From the NCBI GenBank assembly GCA_907164885.2, contig OU015501.1:65162308-65226307 (forward strand): DNA of 64,000 nt. Reading direction: 5' to 3'. Shown here piece after piece: positions 27,742-39,153 of this stretch (its first letter is position 1; each line of letters starts with the position of its first letter). The stretch comes from Dolomedes plantarius (taxonomy: Eukaryota > Arthropoda > Arachnida > Araneae > Dolomedidae). The position numbers and the translations under genes are program-made. The notes beneath the pieces are model-generated. The model had not been told where the DNA came from and ran no database searches. It saw only the letters and a list, made by a program, of their open reading frames with translations.

Positions 27742-27812
27742 TTTGGTCGAGGTTCAAACTGCAGATCTACCGTTATAGAGATAGTTAACTAACTAAGCTA
27801 CCATGGCAATGG
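27742..27812 (-). repeat. tRNA-like SINE head (third of a cluster)
   Basis: On the minus strand, box A TAGCTTAGTTAGT (27788-27800) and box B GTTTGAACCTC (27749-27759) stand at tRNA-like spacing. The arms CTATC and GGTAG pair around a loop TCTATAAC, as in an anticodon arm. The acceptor stem is not convincing, so a SINE head or tRNA relic is more likely than a functional tRNA. Confidence 0.5.
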
Positions 27813-29608
27813 AAGGAAGTTTAATTTTATTTTCTTGTCAATGGCAGGATATTGGTCGTACATAAATATTCAATAGTTTTGTTTTGCTTTTTCATGATAA
27901 TTAAATTGATACTAAGTGTCTATCTCATTTCTGCTTCATGAGACATCCCAAGAGGTCACCGGACACTCTATTTTTTTTTTCTGTCTAGGGTGGACTCGGA
28001 TCTTCGGATCTGCATCAAAACATTATATCTATTTCTTATACATGTCTCGCAGTAAACCAGTTTTATCCAGTATTTCGATAATCAAGAAAGGGCTAAAAGA
28101 GAAAACTACGAGACTCTGAGGCTCTATGATTCTACAGCCAGTCTTAAGTGCTGCAGGCCACACTTGAAATATTCATATAGGGGCCCCTATTTACAGTCTA
28201 GATTTCTAAAATATTAGACATGTTAATAACGTTTATTAAAGAGTTTATAAAAACAATTAAATTAAAGTTAGTAAACCAAAAGTAAGAAAAAAGCAGGTAC
28301 CCGGAAAAACTTTACGAGAGCAAGTGCCAATTTCCTATTAAAGGATAACTAAGGGTTAGGGAAAATCCCCTTAAAATTCCCTTTAAGTACGCAATAATAT
28401 AGGAATGTTTATTGTTTTATCCATCATAAAATATATGAAAGTCCCAAATTTCATGGAAATCCCTGTGCTCCCCAATTGTCTGTTTAAGTCCCTGGTAGAA
28501 TAGAGAATTTAGTTTAGTTACTTTGATTCGGTAAGTTAGTTAAGAAGAGTTTTTAATAAAGGGTTAAAAGTTTATTACAGATTTTATATGCCCAAGATAG
28601 AATGGTGAGTAATCAAGCTGTAGGCTTTAAAACTGCACTTGAGTTAATAGACCAATTTGTGACCTGTAAACATTTTAATATAAAACTACATGCATCTAAG
28701 CCAACAAATAAACAACAACAACAACAAAAAAGAGATGACTACCTTTTGAAAAGTACATAGTTGAAAAACCCCTTAAGATAGTGACAGGGGAATTTTTTTG
28801 GGGGTAAAATTTAGGAAAATAACTGTTGTGAACAAATTACCTTAAACATCATATAGTTTTAAATTCAATTGAACTGTATAGTGTGGCAAAATTATACTAA
28901 ATGCATGAACAAATGCTTAGAAAATGATTGCTATTTTTCTTGAACATAGCAATATGTTTATAAGTGTATGTTATAATCTGTTGTGTGAATCTTTCAAGAC
29001 TAGAGTAAATTGCTCTTTCGTTGGACCTCATTAGGAATAATCGGTTCAGCTCACTTAAAGCGGGTCCTATATGGTTCTTCATATCTACATTTCACTTTAT
29101 TCACAGCAAATCTAAGTTCCATAGTCCTCTGTTCCTCTTATCTGGTAGCCGCTAAGATTCACAGCATCCAAAAGTGATGGAAACACGAAATCCTTCATGA
29201 AAGCCAGATGGCCACAGCACGCTATGTCGACATACTGTTAAATCTCGCTTTAACGACGCCCGAAACCCCAGGGTAAACCTCCTGGTGACAGATAAGGGAA
29301 AACAGATTGCGACAAGTAGTTCTGCTAGAGCTGCTTTCATCCTCAAAAACAAATGAAAGTTTTACATCAAAAGGAAATAACATAACACGTAAAAAGAAAA
29401 AGGAAAACTGATCCAATCTTATAGTTTTTGTTTTTATTTCTCCTGCTTTCGGAAAAAAAAAGAATATGTAACAGTTTTGTTTAATCACTCAGGTCACGGT
29501 TCCCAGTTATTGTTAAACATGCACAGGATGAAATAAATTCATAGAATAGTATTTTTAAAAAGACATTATAGGTGAGAAACTAACCAAACAGATACATTGC
29601 TTGACTAA
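27813..29608. other. Unannotated stretch
   Basis: A short (CAA)n tract near 28710-28729 could be a SINE tail, but I found no matching head. The block 29140-29340 is less AT-rich and open on the minus strand for 66-88 codons. The translation is unrecognised. Confidence 0.4.
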
Positions 29609-29835
29609 CTTTTTTTTTTAACCAATGCGGAGGCACTTGCCAAACATTCGCCTATACTACACCGCAGTTTACTGTCCATTTTATTATGGGGGCACCATAT
29701 AGGCGGACAGTATTACCCCCTATGAAGGGGCGACACAAAAGGAGGCCTTTTTCGTGGCGCAACGCCGGGATTCGATCCGAGAACCCTCAGCACCGAAAAC
29801 CAGCACGCTGTACCACAGGGCCTCCACAATCCCAC
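29609..29835 (-). repeat. tRNA-derived SINE
   Basis: Read on the minus strand, it begins near GTGGAGGCCCTGTGGTACAG. Box A TGGTACAGCGTGCTG lies at 29801-29815 and box B GGATCGAATCC at 29768-29778. A body of about 150 bp follows (with GCCTCCTTTTGTGTCGCC and ATAGGCGAATGTTTGGC), ending in a short poly(A) tail, seen as T9 at 29611-29619 on the plus strand. Head, body and A-tail in this order are the standard layout of a SINE mobilised by a LINE. It is clearly less AT-rich than its surroundings. Confidence 0.7.
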
Positions 29836-30166
29836 TGAGTAAAAGTTAAGTCCTTTAAAATTGCATTAGTGCACATCAAATAGCATGATTAATTTTTCAA
29901 AAAATTGACGAAATAGTGTATTAGATGAACGGTTGATTGTTTAAGTGGAAGAAATTTTAGACTATTTCACAATCAGTTAGTCAACCAATGAATCAATATA
30001 TATATATATATGACAAGAGCACTTAGATTTTCATTGTGTAGCTCCAGTGGACTTAATAATCATGAAACTTTTAACATGAAATTAGGTGAGTCTATAAATA
30101 ATTAAGCTATAGAGTAACCCAATGTCAAAGATTTTTTAGTGGTGTGTATATATATATATCTATATA
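29836..30166. other. AT-rich spacer with short TA tracts
   Basis: It contains short TA runs near 29998-30011 and 30147-30166. The second directly precedes the hAT terminus. Nothing else was seen. Confidence 0.5.
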
Positions 30167-30319
30167 CAGTGCTAGATTTCTAGAAATAGAGGTGCCGGAA
30201 CGGTAACCTTCCAGGTTGTGTGCGCTTGGGGGGGGGGATTCCAAATTATTGGCCTGAAATAAAGAAATCGTTGGTTATACAAGAATTTGAGCATTTTATT
30301 TAATTCCAAATTTTATTTT

Positions 30320-30955
30320 CCAAGATAAGTTCAAAAAAAGTTGATGAATTTAAATAGCTTGGCACTATAATTAATGACAAAAATAAACTAAGAACATAAA
30401 TTGATAACAGAATCAAAATGGCTAATAAATGCTTCTTTGGGCTGAGAAGACAATTGAGATCTAATCTCGCAAAACTAAATTAAGGATGTATAAGACACTA
30501 ATACTACCTGTCTTATTTTACGCAAGTGAAACATGGACCTTGAGCATAGACACGCAGCGCTCACTGGACATGTTTGAAAGAAAAATCCTCAGGGCTATCT
30601 TTGGCCCAGTGCAGGAAGAAGGACGTCGGAGAACCAGATATAATTTTGAACTGTATAGGATTTATAAGCAATCAAAAATAATACAAGTATTCCGTAGTAA
30701 TAGATTAAGATGGCTTGGCCATGTTTGGAGAAGCTCGGAATATAATCCCTCTAAGATCTTGACATTTAAAAATCTGAGAGATCTCGAGCTAGAGGTAGAC
30801 CACCGACTAGATGGTTAAATAAGATTGAAAAAAACTTCAAAACTTTGAAAATTAAAAATTAGAGAGGAGTCGTCGCAGATAGAAGACGCTGGAAGGAGCG
30901 CATGGTTGAGGCAGCCAGGGCCTGTAAGGGGCTGTTGTGCTTGTGAAGAAGAAGA
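30320..30955 (+). mobile_element. RTE-like LINE 3' fragment nested in the hAT
   Basis: This is the C-terminal part of a non-LTR retrotransposon reverse transcriptase. The first part reads VDEFKYLGTIIND, then a 110-residue open frame (30486-30818) has LILPVLFYASETWTLS, FERKILRAIFGPV, RYNFELYRIYK and NRLRWLGHVWR. A frame change leads to RPPTRWLNKIE and then RRRWKERMVEAARACKGL. All are recurring motifs at the end of RTE-type ORF2 proteins in animals. The fragment ends at a (GAA)n tract at 30946-30957, typical of a LINE 3' end. It is 5' truncated, with no endonuclease or catalytic YxDD region, and carries at least one frameshift. Clade assignment is from memory of the motif pattern. Confidence 0.85.
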
Positions 30956-31040
30956 AGACAAGTACAAAAATGTGTTGTAGAAAAGTAATAAAAGCAGTAA
31001 AAAAGCACAGTTTCATGATTGTTAAAGTTTTGTGTCTATC

Positions 31041-33302
31041 CTAAAAGATTGTCCAAAACTTCAACATGTTTTCATCATACTTCTTGTCTCTTGACCTCTT
31101 CTTATTCTTGACGGCTAATGCTGAATGGTGTCCAGACACAAACCAAGAGTCAACATACTTAGTTGGGTTAAAGAGCCGAAGAGGAAGTCCATTGATCTTT
31201 ACAAACAACAGGCCAGAAACTGTTGCAATATTCAGTGATGATCTCAATGGTGTGATAATGAGGTTCATCTGTGAGAAACCTCTTTCACATTCACTCGACG
31301 ATATGGCTATCGAATTGATTGACTGTTTCGACGGGTTGAGACTTTCCGGGAACACTCTGAAGTGGAGATACTCTCGGAATCCTGTAATAAGTTGTCTTTC
31401 ATTAAGTTTGAACTTGGAGGCAAGTTTCCGTATTACATTTTCTCCAAACGTTATTGGGACATTTTGTGGCCAGTTTTTTCATCCATTACTTTGACGGTGT
31501 CAGCAAGCTCAAAGTCTTTTTCACTGAGCAGTCTTGTTTCAATAGACTTTTTAAGTGCCTCGTAAAACTTTTCGGAGTTCAAAGGCTGGTTTTTTTTCCT
31601 ACCTTCTTTTTCGTGGAGAGGAACTCCGAAAAAAGACAAGTTGTTTACTGCTTCTTGAGCCATTGATGAGTAAAATCCTGGAACTGATTTTCTTTCCTCA
31701 AACAAAGAAGCTGTAATTTTTTACTTTTTGTTAGCATAGCTTAGATTAACGTAGCGATGTTGTAAAGCTTCACTTAACTCTGAGAGCTCTTGCAATGCAT
31801 CAGCCATCAAGCCCAGGTCTAAAATGAAATTAGTTTCAGTAATCTTTGTGAGGAGGCCTTTAAACGTACTTTTTTATTTGCTGTCTTTGGTTGGGTCAGT
31901 TGAAACTTCTTTAAAGTGATGGACTAGGGCTTCATAAGACCTCCAAACGGTTGACACAGATCTGAAACTAGACGCAACCCAACGTGTGCTCAAAACTCTT
32001 CCGATTTTTAAAAGTTCTGTCTCTAATAAACTTGCACAGGTTCGCAGTTCCCTGCTGTTCTTTGGTGAAGCATGATACACAACATACGGTTTGTCGATGA
32101 AGAATTTAAATCTATCAACTCCTGAAACTGACTGAACTACATCAGATACTGAAAGCTCAAGCCTGTGGTTAGCACAGTGCCAAACGATAACAGAAGGAAA
32201 TTTTACACAAAATAATGCTTCATCACCTTTGTTTTTACCAATCATAGTAGCAGCGCCGTCACATGTTAAGCTTGTTAAGTTTTTACTTAAAAACGTGTCA
32301 GTTATTCCATTAGAGTGAAGACAGTTAATCAAAGAGTCAAATACCACCTTAGCAGTAAAACCATCAAGTTCTAATATATCTAAAAAGGCGTTGATAGAAC
32401 CCCACATACCAGTTTAAGGTAAAGAACAACGACTAAGGGTTACTAAGGGACAAACTTGTTACTAAGGGAACAAACTTGTTACTAAGGGAAGTTGACTCAT
32501 CAATTATCAGGCCAATTTTCATGTCATTCTTCATTATTTTATTAACAAATGTTTTCTTCATTTCTTTACTTATGTGCAAAGCAATGTTAGTACAGGCTAT
32601 GTATGAATGTAAAATGCGACCCATGTCAACCCCATTAAGTTTTTGTAAATCAATTTCTGTTTCAAAATTGTGAAAGGACTGATTTTCTTTAACAATCTTA
32701 TATGCAGAACGAAATTTATTTTCAGTAGCTTGTTTTTCGTGAGTACGCTGCTTCAAAACAACTTTCTCCAATACTTCATTTTTACCTTCACATAAAATTT
32801 TGACAGCTGCTCTATAACCAGCACTTTCTTTGTGTTCATACATTTTTTTCCTTAACGAAGTTTGCTTTTTTTCTTTAGTGTCGCCATAGCTACTTATCTC
32901 ACCACTTGCCCACGCTTTTGAAATTTTCATACGTTTTCTTATGGATAGATAAAACCCCAACCTTTTCACAAGCACTGCATCCTATCGTTCCATTTTTAAC
33001 AAACAACTAGTCATATTTTTGGCAAAACTCGTTTTTTTGCGAGTTAATCCAGCAATCTGGCAAGACATTGTCGCACTCAACAGGTGTTTTTTTTCTTTAG
33101 GGTATTCTACATTATAGTCAAGCTTTTCAGAAGCCATTGTTTGGCTTGCAGTGTCAGAGGACGGTTGCGAACTTACGCTTTTCATTTCGCCGTCATCGTC
33201 ATTAACCATTTTGTCATCACTGTTATCGTCACAACTAATCATGTGCTTGAGTATTTTACTGCCACCCGAAAGTGAGAAAAATTCGGTTAGTTTTTTGCTC
33301 AT
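31041..33302 (-). pseudogene. hAT transposase pseudogene (KIAA1586-like)
   Basis: The gene reads on the minus strand from an ATG at 33302 (MSKKLTEFFSLSGG) to the C-terminal dimerisation domain ending at 31041. Recognisable catalytic-core motifs in order are LIIDESTSLSNK (first Asp, about 32490), LTCDGAATMIGKNKG (second Asp, about 32260), WHCANHRLELSV and LSTRWVASSF. The catalytic Glu lies in SSSECERGFSQMN within the hATC domain (about 31290), followed by FNPTKYVDSWF. The pattern resembles vertebrate and arthropod proteins named KIAA1586-like, themselves hAT derivatives. Lesions: an in-frame TAG at about 32982, a frameshift around 32410-32490 within a local short duplication, a TAA at 31874, another stop near 31720 and a frame change between 31451 and 31355. 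All three catalytic residues survive in the sequence, but no complete protein can be made. Confidence 0.9.
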
Positions 33303-33787
33303 TTGACTTCACAGTCTATCGCACTCACACAGACTTGACACTGCTCAAACGCAACTAACCTCAACAACACAACATGGAAGAAGGGTAGCTGCCTCGGGGA
33401 GGTCGATTCTCGAAATGAGGGGTCGGGGCTAATAAATACCTCATTTGCAAACCCGCGAAAAGTCAGCGCAGTCTGAAAAATGAGTCAGACTACCGTCCCG
33501 TCAGCCGGCCAAGGTCAAGCCACAATACCACCCGCTTCAGTGAAATAGTCGCAGTTCGCTGTACTCAATAGTAACGCTCAACAAACTACCCTAGCCTCAC
33601 ATCATAATCGATCGTTACGACCTGCGAATGGTTCTTTTACGTGAAGCGTAAAGTGTGGTAGGTCAGGCTCACTCACTAACAACAGAGAAATTTGTGATTA
33701 AATAAATGATTTAACTATCGCAATTTTTTTTTTCCTAAAGAGAGGTACCGGAACGCCGTTCCGGCGCGTTTTGCCTCAAATCTAGCC

Positions 33788-33790
<3 letters not shown>

Positions 33791-33822
<32 letters not shown>
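33791..33822. repeat. (TA)n microsatellite at the hAT right border
   Basis: A pure TA tract begins directly at the last base of the hAT terminus (CCCTG|TATATA). It is probably the target site, since the left terminus is also preceded by TATA-type sequence. Confidence 0.9.
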
Positions 33823-33826
<4 letters not shown>

Positions 33827-35119
33827 TAAACTACATAACAAAACTGTCATAAAATTCAATTCACCCTTTGAAATTTTTTGTGTGTGAATAACCAAACATT
33901 CATAATAAATGTGTGTAACCTCTTTTTAACGTAGTGGAAAAAATATACACACAAACCAAACCCATGTTATAAATGATATTCTTTCATGAATTGTGACTTT
34001 GCCAAAGATTTATAAATGTTTGGTTCATTGATGGTTTTACCTTTCTTTACTTCCTTGATATGCACATTAAGGGCACTGAAGACATTATCTAATTAAATGA
34101 AATGTTCCCTGACCGAAGTGATGCCAGGGTAGAACTGTTTTTAGGGAGAGACGCGGCTTCTGTTTCTGGGAATGGCATTTGAGGAAGAACACACTGCAAT
34201 TATACTTTTTTTTCTTCTTAACAATCAGACGTTGCAGTGATTCACCGTAAGATAGGGTGTGTTCTTTTGTGTGGGTCTACCACCCCTTCCATTTTTGGGT
34301 TGTGCCATTCGCCAGACAATTGAATTGTTCCTTACCACAACTTATACCAACAATTTGTAGCATTTAATATTTTTTTTTTCAAGCCCTCCGGGAAACAAAT
34401 TATTCCCCAAAATTTTTCTTTTAGGTTATGTAGAAATATTTTCTACACAAAAAATTTTTCAAAGCTATTTCTACATTATAAATAGTGATCCTACCTTAAT
34501 TATAAAAAAGGTTTTAAGCAATATAGTCGTATAAAATAATATTTATAGTCTAAAATTTCAAACGTATTTGTTATTAGTGCTTTGTTGCCAACTTAAATTC
34601 GTAAATGAAAAAGTTCTGTTCGAAACATTCTGTTCATGGTATAAATTATAATTTAAAAATAAAAATGTGTCAGTGTAAATGAACAATATTTAAATAAAAT
34701 TTTTAAACTATATTATAAATATTTCTTTTAAAGATTGTGAGCCATATTTTCAGCATTTTTATTTTAATTACTATGAAGTCAGTTTATTATGTATTTAAAC
34801 ATATGTTAAAATACTGGGATTAAACAGTTTTCTCGCATAAATATTAAAAATACGACGCTGTATTACTTAAAATTATTTATTATTCCGTTTAAAATCCTCA
34901 ACCATTCTTCAGTTATAATAATAAAGATTAGTGTTACACCATAGCCATGAAATACGAGACGAGAAATTCAGACATGCAAATTTTGTATTGTTTCGCACTT
35001 AAGTTTTTTTTTTTAAATCAGAAAGTTTTTGTAGTATCCAATAATAAACGTGTCAATTACCCAAACAAAATTCTTTCTATGACAAGCACTCTTTGTGGTA
35101 CAATATTTAATTATAATCA
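33823..35119. other. AT-rich stretch, nothing recognised
   Basis: No supported feature. The open frame starting at 34947 runs into the first satellite unit and is not a plausible gene. Confidence 0.5.
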
Positions 35120-37934
35120 GCAAATTATTATTCATGACATTAAAAAGGAATTTCTAAGAATTCACTTAAATATTAAATTAGTGGTTCGCTTTTTAATAAT
35201 TACAGATTAGTTATCTAAATTCCATTAAAAAGCCCTATACTCATATTTGATTCATTGCTTTCTTTCGAAGCGCAGAAAAGAGCTGTATGTTTAAACGAAG
35301 TGAAAATTGATGTGAAATCAACATTAAAATATTATTCATGAGATTAAAAATGAATTTCTATGAATTCATTTAAAATTTAAATGAGTGGCTTGCTATTTAA
35401 TAATATAGATTACTTATCTATATTCCATTAAAAAGTCGTATGCATATATTTGATGCAATGTTTCTCTTCGAAGCAAAGAAAAGAGCAGTATGTTTAACAT
35501 AAGTAAAAAATGATGTGAAATCAATCTTAAAATTTTATTCATGATATAAAAAAGAAATTTCTAAAAATTCACTGAAAATGTAAGCTACTGGATCGATGTT
35601 TAATAATTATATATTTGTTATCTATATTCCTATACTCATATTTGATTCGATGCTTTCTTTCGAAGTGCAGAAATGAGCTGTATGTTTAAACAAAGTGAAA
35701 ATTGATTTGAAATCAACATTAAAATATTATTTATGACAATAAAAATGAATTTCTATTAATTCACTTTAAATTTAAATGAGTGGCTTGTTATTTAATAATA
35801 TAGATTAAAAAGTCATATGCGTATATTTGGTGCAATATTTCTCTTCGAAGCAAAGAAAAGAGCAGCATGTTTAAAATAAGTAAAAAATGATGTGAAATCA
35901 ATCTTAAAATATTATTCATGACATAAAAAAGTAATTTCTAAGAATTCACTTAAAATTTAAATTACTGGCTCGCTGTTTAATAATTATAGATTAGTTATCT
36001 ATATTCCATTAAAATGTCCTATACTCATATTTGATTCAATGCTTTCTTTCGAAGGGAAGAAAAGAGCAGTATGTTTAAACGAAATGAAAATTGATGTGAA
36101 ATCAACATTAAAATATTCTTCATGACATTAAAAATAAATTTCTATGAATTTACTTAAAATTTAAATGAGTGACTTGCTATTTAATAATATAGATTACTTA
36201 TCTATATTCCATTAAAAATTTGTATGCATATATTTGATGCAATGTTCCTCTTTGAAGCAAAGAAAAGAGCAGTATGTTTAAAATAAGTAAAAATTGATGT
36301 GAAATCAATCTTAAAATATTATTCATGACATTAAAAAGGAATTTCTAAGAATTTACTTAAAATTTAAATTACTGGCTTGATGTTTAATAATTATAGATTA
36401 GTTATCTATATTCAATTAAAAAGTCCTATAATCATATTTGATTCAATGTTTTCTTTCGAAATGAAGAAAGAAGCTGTATGTTTAAACGAAGTGAAAATTG
36501 ATGTGAAATCAACATTAAAATATTATTCATGACATTAGAAAAAATTTCTGTGAATTCATTTAAAATTTAAATGAGTGACTTGCTATTTAATAATATAAAT
36601 TAAAAAGTCGAATGCATATATTTGATGCAATGTTTCTCTTCGAAGCAAAAAAAAAAGAGCAGTATGTTTAAAATAAGTAAAAATTGATGTGATATCAATC
36701 TTAAAGTATTATTCATGACATTAAAAAAGGAATATCTAAGAATTCACTTAAAATTTAAATTACTGGCTCGGTTTTTAATAATTATAGATTAGTTATCTAT
36801 ATTCCATTAAAATGTCCTATACTCATATTTGATTCAATACTTTCTTTCGGAGCGCAGAAATGAGCTGTATGTTTAAACGAAGTGAAAATTGATCTGAAAT
36901 AAACATTAAAAAATTATTCATCACATTAAAAATGAATTTCTATAAATTCACTTAAAATTTAAATGAATGGCTTTCTATTTAATAATATACATTACTTATC
37001 TATATTCCATTAAAAAGTCGTATGCATGTATTTGACGCAATGTTTGTCTTCGAAGCAAAGTAAAGAGCAGTATGTTTAAAATAAGTAAAAATTGTTGTGA
37101 AATCAATCTTAAAATATTTTTCATGACATTAAAAAGGAATTTCTAAGAGTTCAATTAAAATTTAAATTACTGGCTCGATGATTAATAATTATAGATTAGT
37201 TATCTATATTCCATTAAAATGTCCTATACTGATATTTGATTCAATGCTTTCTTTCGAAGGGAAGAAAAGAGCAGTATGTTTAAACGAAGTGAAAATTGAT
37301 GTGAAATCAACATTAAAATATTATTCATGATATTAAAAATAAATTTCTATGAATTCACTTAAAATTTAAATGAGTGGCTTTCTATTTTATAATATAGATT
37401 ACTTATCGATATTCCTTTAAAAATTTGTTTACATATATTTGATGCAATGTTTCTCTTCGAAGCAAAGGGAAGAACAGTATGTTTAAAATAAGTAAAAATT
37501 GATGTGAAATCAATCTTAAAATATTATTCATGACATTAAAAAGGAATTTTTAAGAATTTACTTAAAATTTAAATTACTGACTCGATGTTTAATAATTATA
37601 GATTAGTTATCTATATTCTATTAAAAAGTCCTATAATCATATTTGATTCAATGTTTTCTTTCGAAATGAAGAAAGAAGCTGTATGTTTAAACGAAGTGAA
37701 AATTGATGTGAAATCAACATTAAAATATTATTCATGACATTAAAAAAGAATTTCTAAGAGTTCACTTAAAATTTAAATTACTGGCTCGATGATTAATAAT
37801 TATAGATTAGTTAACTTTATTCCATTAAAAAGTCTTATACTCATAGTATTTTGTTCAATCCTTTCTTTCGAAGTGAAGAAAAGAGCAGTATGTTTAAACG
37901 AAGTGAAAATTGATGTGAAATCAACCTTAAAATA
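35120..37934. repeat. Dimeric satellite array, monomer about 204 bp
   Basis: The array has 14 monomers marked by a TGATGTGAAATCAA core. Two subtypes mostly alternate. Type A has TTTAAACGAAGTGAAAATTG and CAACATTAAAA (cores near 35296, 35693, 36082, 36489, 36879, 37286, 37694, 37903). Type B has TTTAAAATAAGTAAAAATTG and CAATCTTAAAA (near 35501, 35879, 36285, 36678, 37080, 37488). The A-to-A spacing is about 407 bp when intact and 389-397 where small deletions occur. The last two units are both type A, with a join that switches from A to B-like sequence around 37740. Every unit is strongly A/T-rich and non-coding. The first unit begins near ATTATTCATGACATT at 35128. Confidence 0.95.
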
Positions 37935-38090
37935 GCGCTCCAGCTTTGCGAAGGCGACAACGGAAGACCTTTTATCTTCCGTTAGCGGTTCGAATTTTGT
38001 AAACTGATCGGGCAGGATGGGAGCAAAAGGGGCGTCTGACAGTGACGGTCCCTAGCCTAGATCTTGAGGAGGAGGGGGGGGGGGGGGGGT
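37935..38090 (+). repeat. tRNA-like SINE abutting the satellite
   Basis: The satellite stops at AACCTTAAAATA and GC-richer sequence GCGCTCCAGCTTTGCGAAGG follows at once. It has a box A-like CAGCTTTGCGAAGG, a long arm CGGAAGA...TCTTCCG whose 7-nt loop CCTTTTA would place TTT in the anticodon position, and box B GGTTCGAATTT at 37987-37997. A body ends near a 16-G run at 38074-38089. The resemblance is to tRNA-Lys, but the acceptor stem does not close, so I call it a SINE head, not a tRNA gene. Confidence 0.55.
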
Positions 38091-39145
38091 AAGAATACCA
38101 AAAATCACCTCGTTAGATGATGCTTACTGACAACAGGAAATGTCAGTTAAAGAGCTTTTCTTGTAGTCAAGAGCGGGGCATCCATAACTCACCGCGTCTA
38201 AAGTGTGAAATAAAAGTACACGCGCTGGTTGAAAAAGGCTTTCATACTTGTTACATTTTTTACCGAGCGTTTTCTATAGTTCATTCTTGCGGTAGCCTAT
38301 AAAGGGAGACAAAGAGCGTGCGGAAAATCGAAGGCATGCTACTGGCAGCTATGATTTTCTTTCTACTCTACGTTTGATTTTCTAATAATAGCATGCAACT
38401 GAGGCCTTTACAGGGAGATCTTTTTCTATAGTCACTTAAAATGTTGTACTCGTTGAAAGTTGTTATTGATTACTGCCGTGGAAATTTGTTATGAAAAAAA
38501 GAGATACAATTTTTTTTTCTTTTGGGATGCTTGAAAAGTTTGATGTTGTGTTATAATCATCTAATAAATAGTTGTGTGTGGTATGTCAGTGTTGTATCAA
38601 GGCTTCATGATAGTGTGATAAGAAATACAACTGCTTAAGTACTATAATAAAATGATAAAGAATGACACCAGATGAATAAAAACATGAGGACACTTTGATG
38701 TGATGAATTTTGATGGATTTGATAATCGGTGAATAAAAACTAATGACATATTGGATAAGCTGCTGACAGAGATAAATTTGTAGATTCTCGACATTATTGT
38801 ACAAATGATATAACTTAGCTACTGAGTTTTTATGTTTAAAAAAAATTCTTAAAAATCAAATACAAAAATTTGGATCTATGGGAAGTTGTGCAAACTGTTG
38901 AGTGAATAAAACTTAAATGTGCTTACAGGATTATAAGTACGCAAAGATACGATTGTTGATACAGATATGTAAATACATATGAAGATCTATTACGCATCTT
39001 AGCTTGACAGTAAAATCTGACTCTAAAATTCTTACTTGCATAGAAATGATAGTATTTTTGTTGATTTTTTAAGTCATAGAATAAGATAGTAAAGTGTTGG
39101 ATGATCATAGAATCTTTCACATGATTTTAAGGAATAGGGACATTA
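38091..39145. other. AT-rich stretch, nothing recognised
   Basis: Small open frames at 38117-38302 (plus) and 38586-38804 (minus) show no known motif. No bounded repeat was seen. Confidence 0.5.
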
Positions 39146-39153
39146 ATGTATAT

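Larger units (their letters stand above)
30167..33790 (-). mobile_element. Full-length hAT transposon (decayed)
   Basis: This is a 3.6-kb hAT element. The left terminus reads CAGTGCTAGATTT and the right terminus (minus strand) CAGGGCTAGATTT, 12 of 13 identical, and both fit the YARNG start usual in this superfamily. Further in, both ends have GCCGGAACGG; the right copy lies in a short palindrome around 33748-33764. Flanks TCTATATA (30159-30166) and TATATATA (33791-33798) are compatible with an 8-bp target duplication, but both lie in TA repeats. The transposase gene runs on the minus strand. An RTE-like LINE fragment occupies about 30320-30955. Confidence 0.9.

Noticed and set aside
29140..29340. 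Possible transposon fragment with open minus-strand frames
   Set aside because: Translations of 66-88 codons match no family I know, and there are no borders.
31066..31666. Plus-strand open frames of 67-142 codons
   Set aside because: They lie antisense to the hAT transposase, whose motifs are clear on the minus strand.
35120..37934. CRISPR-like array
   Set aside because: The repeats are contiguous 204-bp monomers without unique spacers, in eukaryotic-type DNA.
37935..38000. Possible functional tRNA-Lys gene
   Set aside because: The loop contains TTT, but the anticodon arm is over-long and the acceptor stem does not close.
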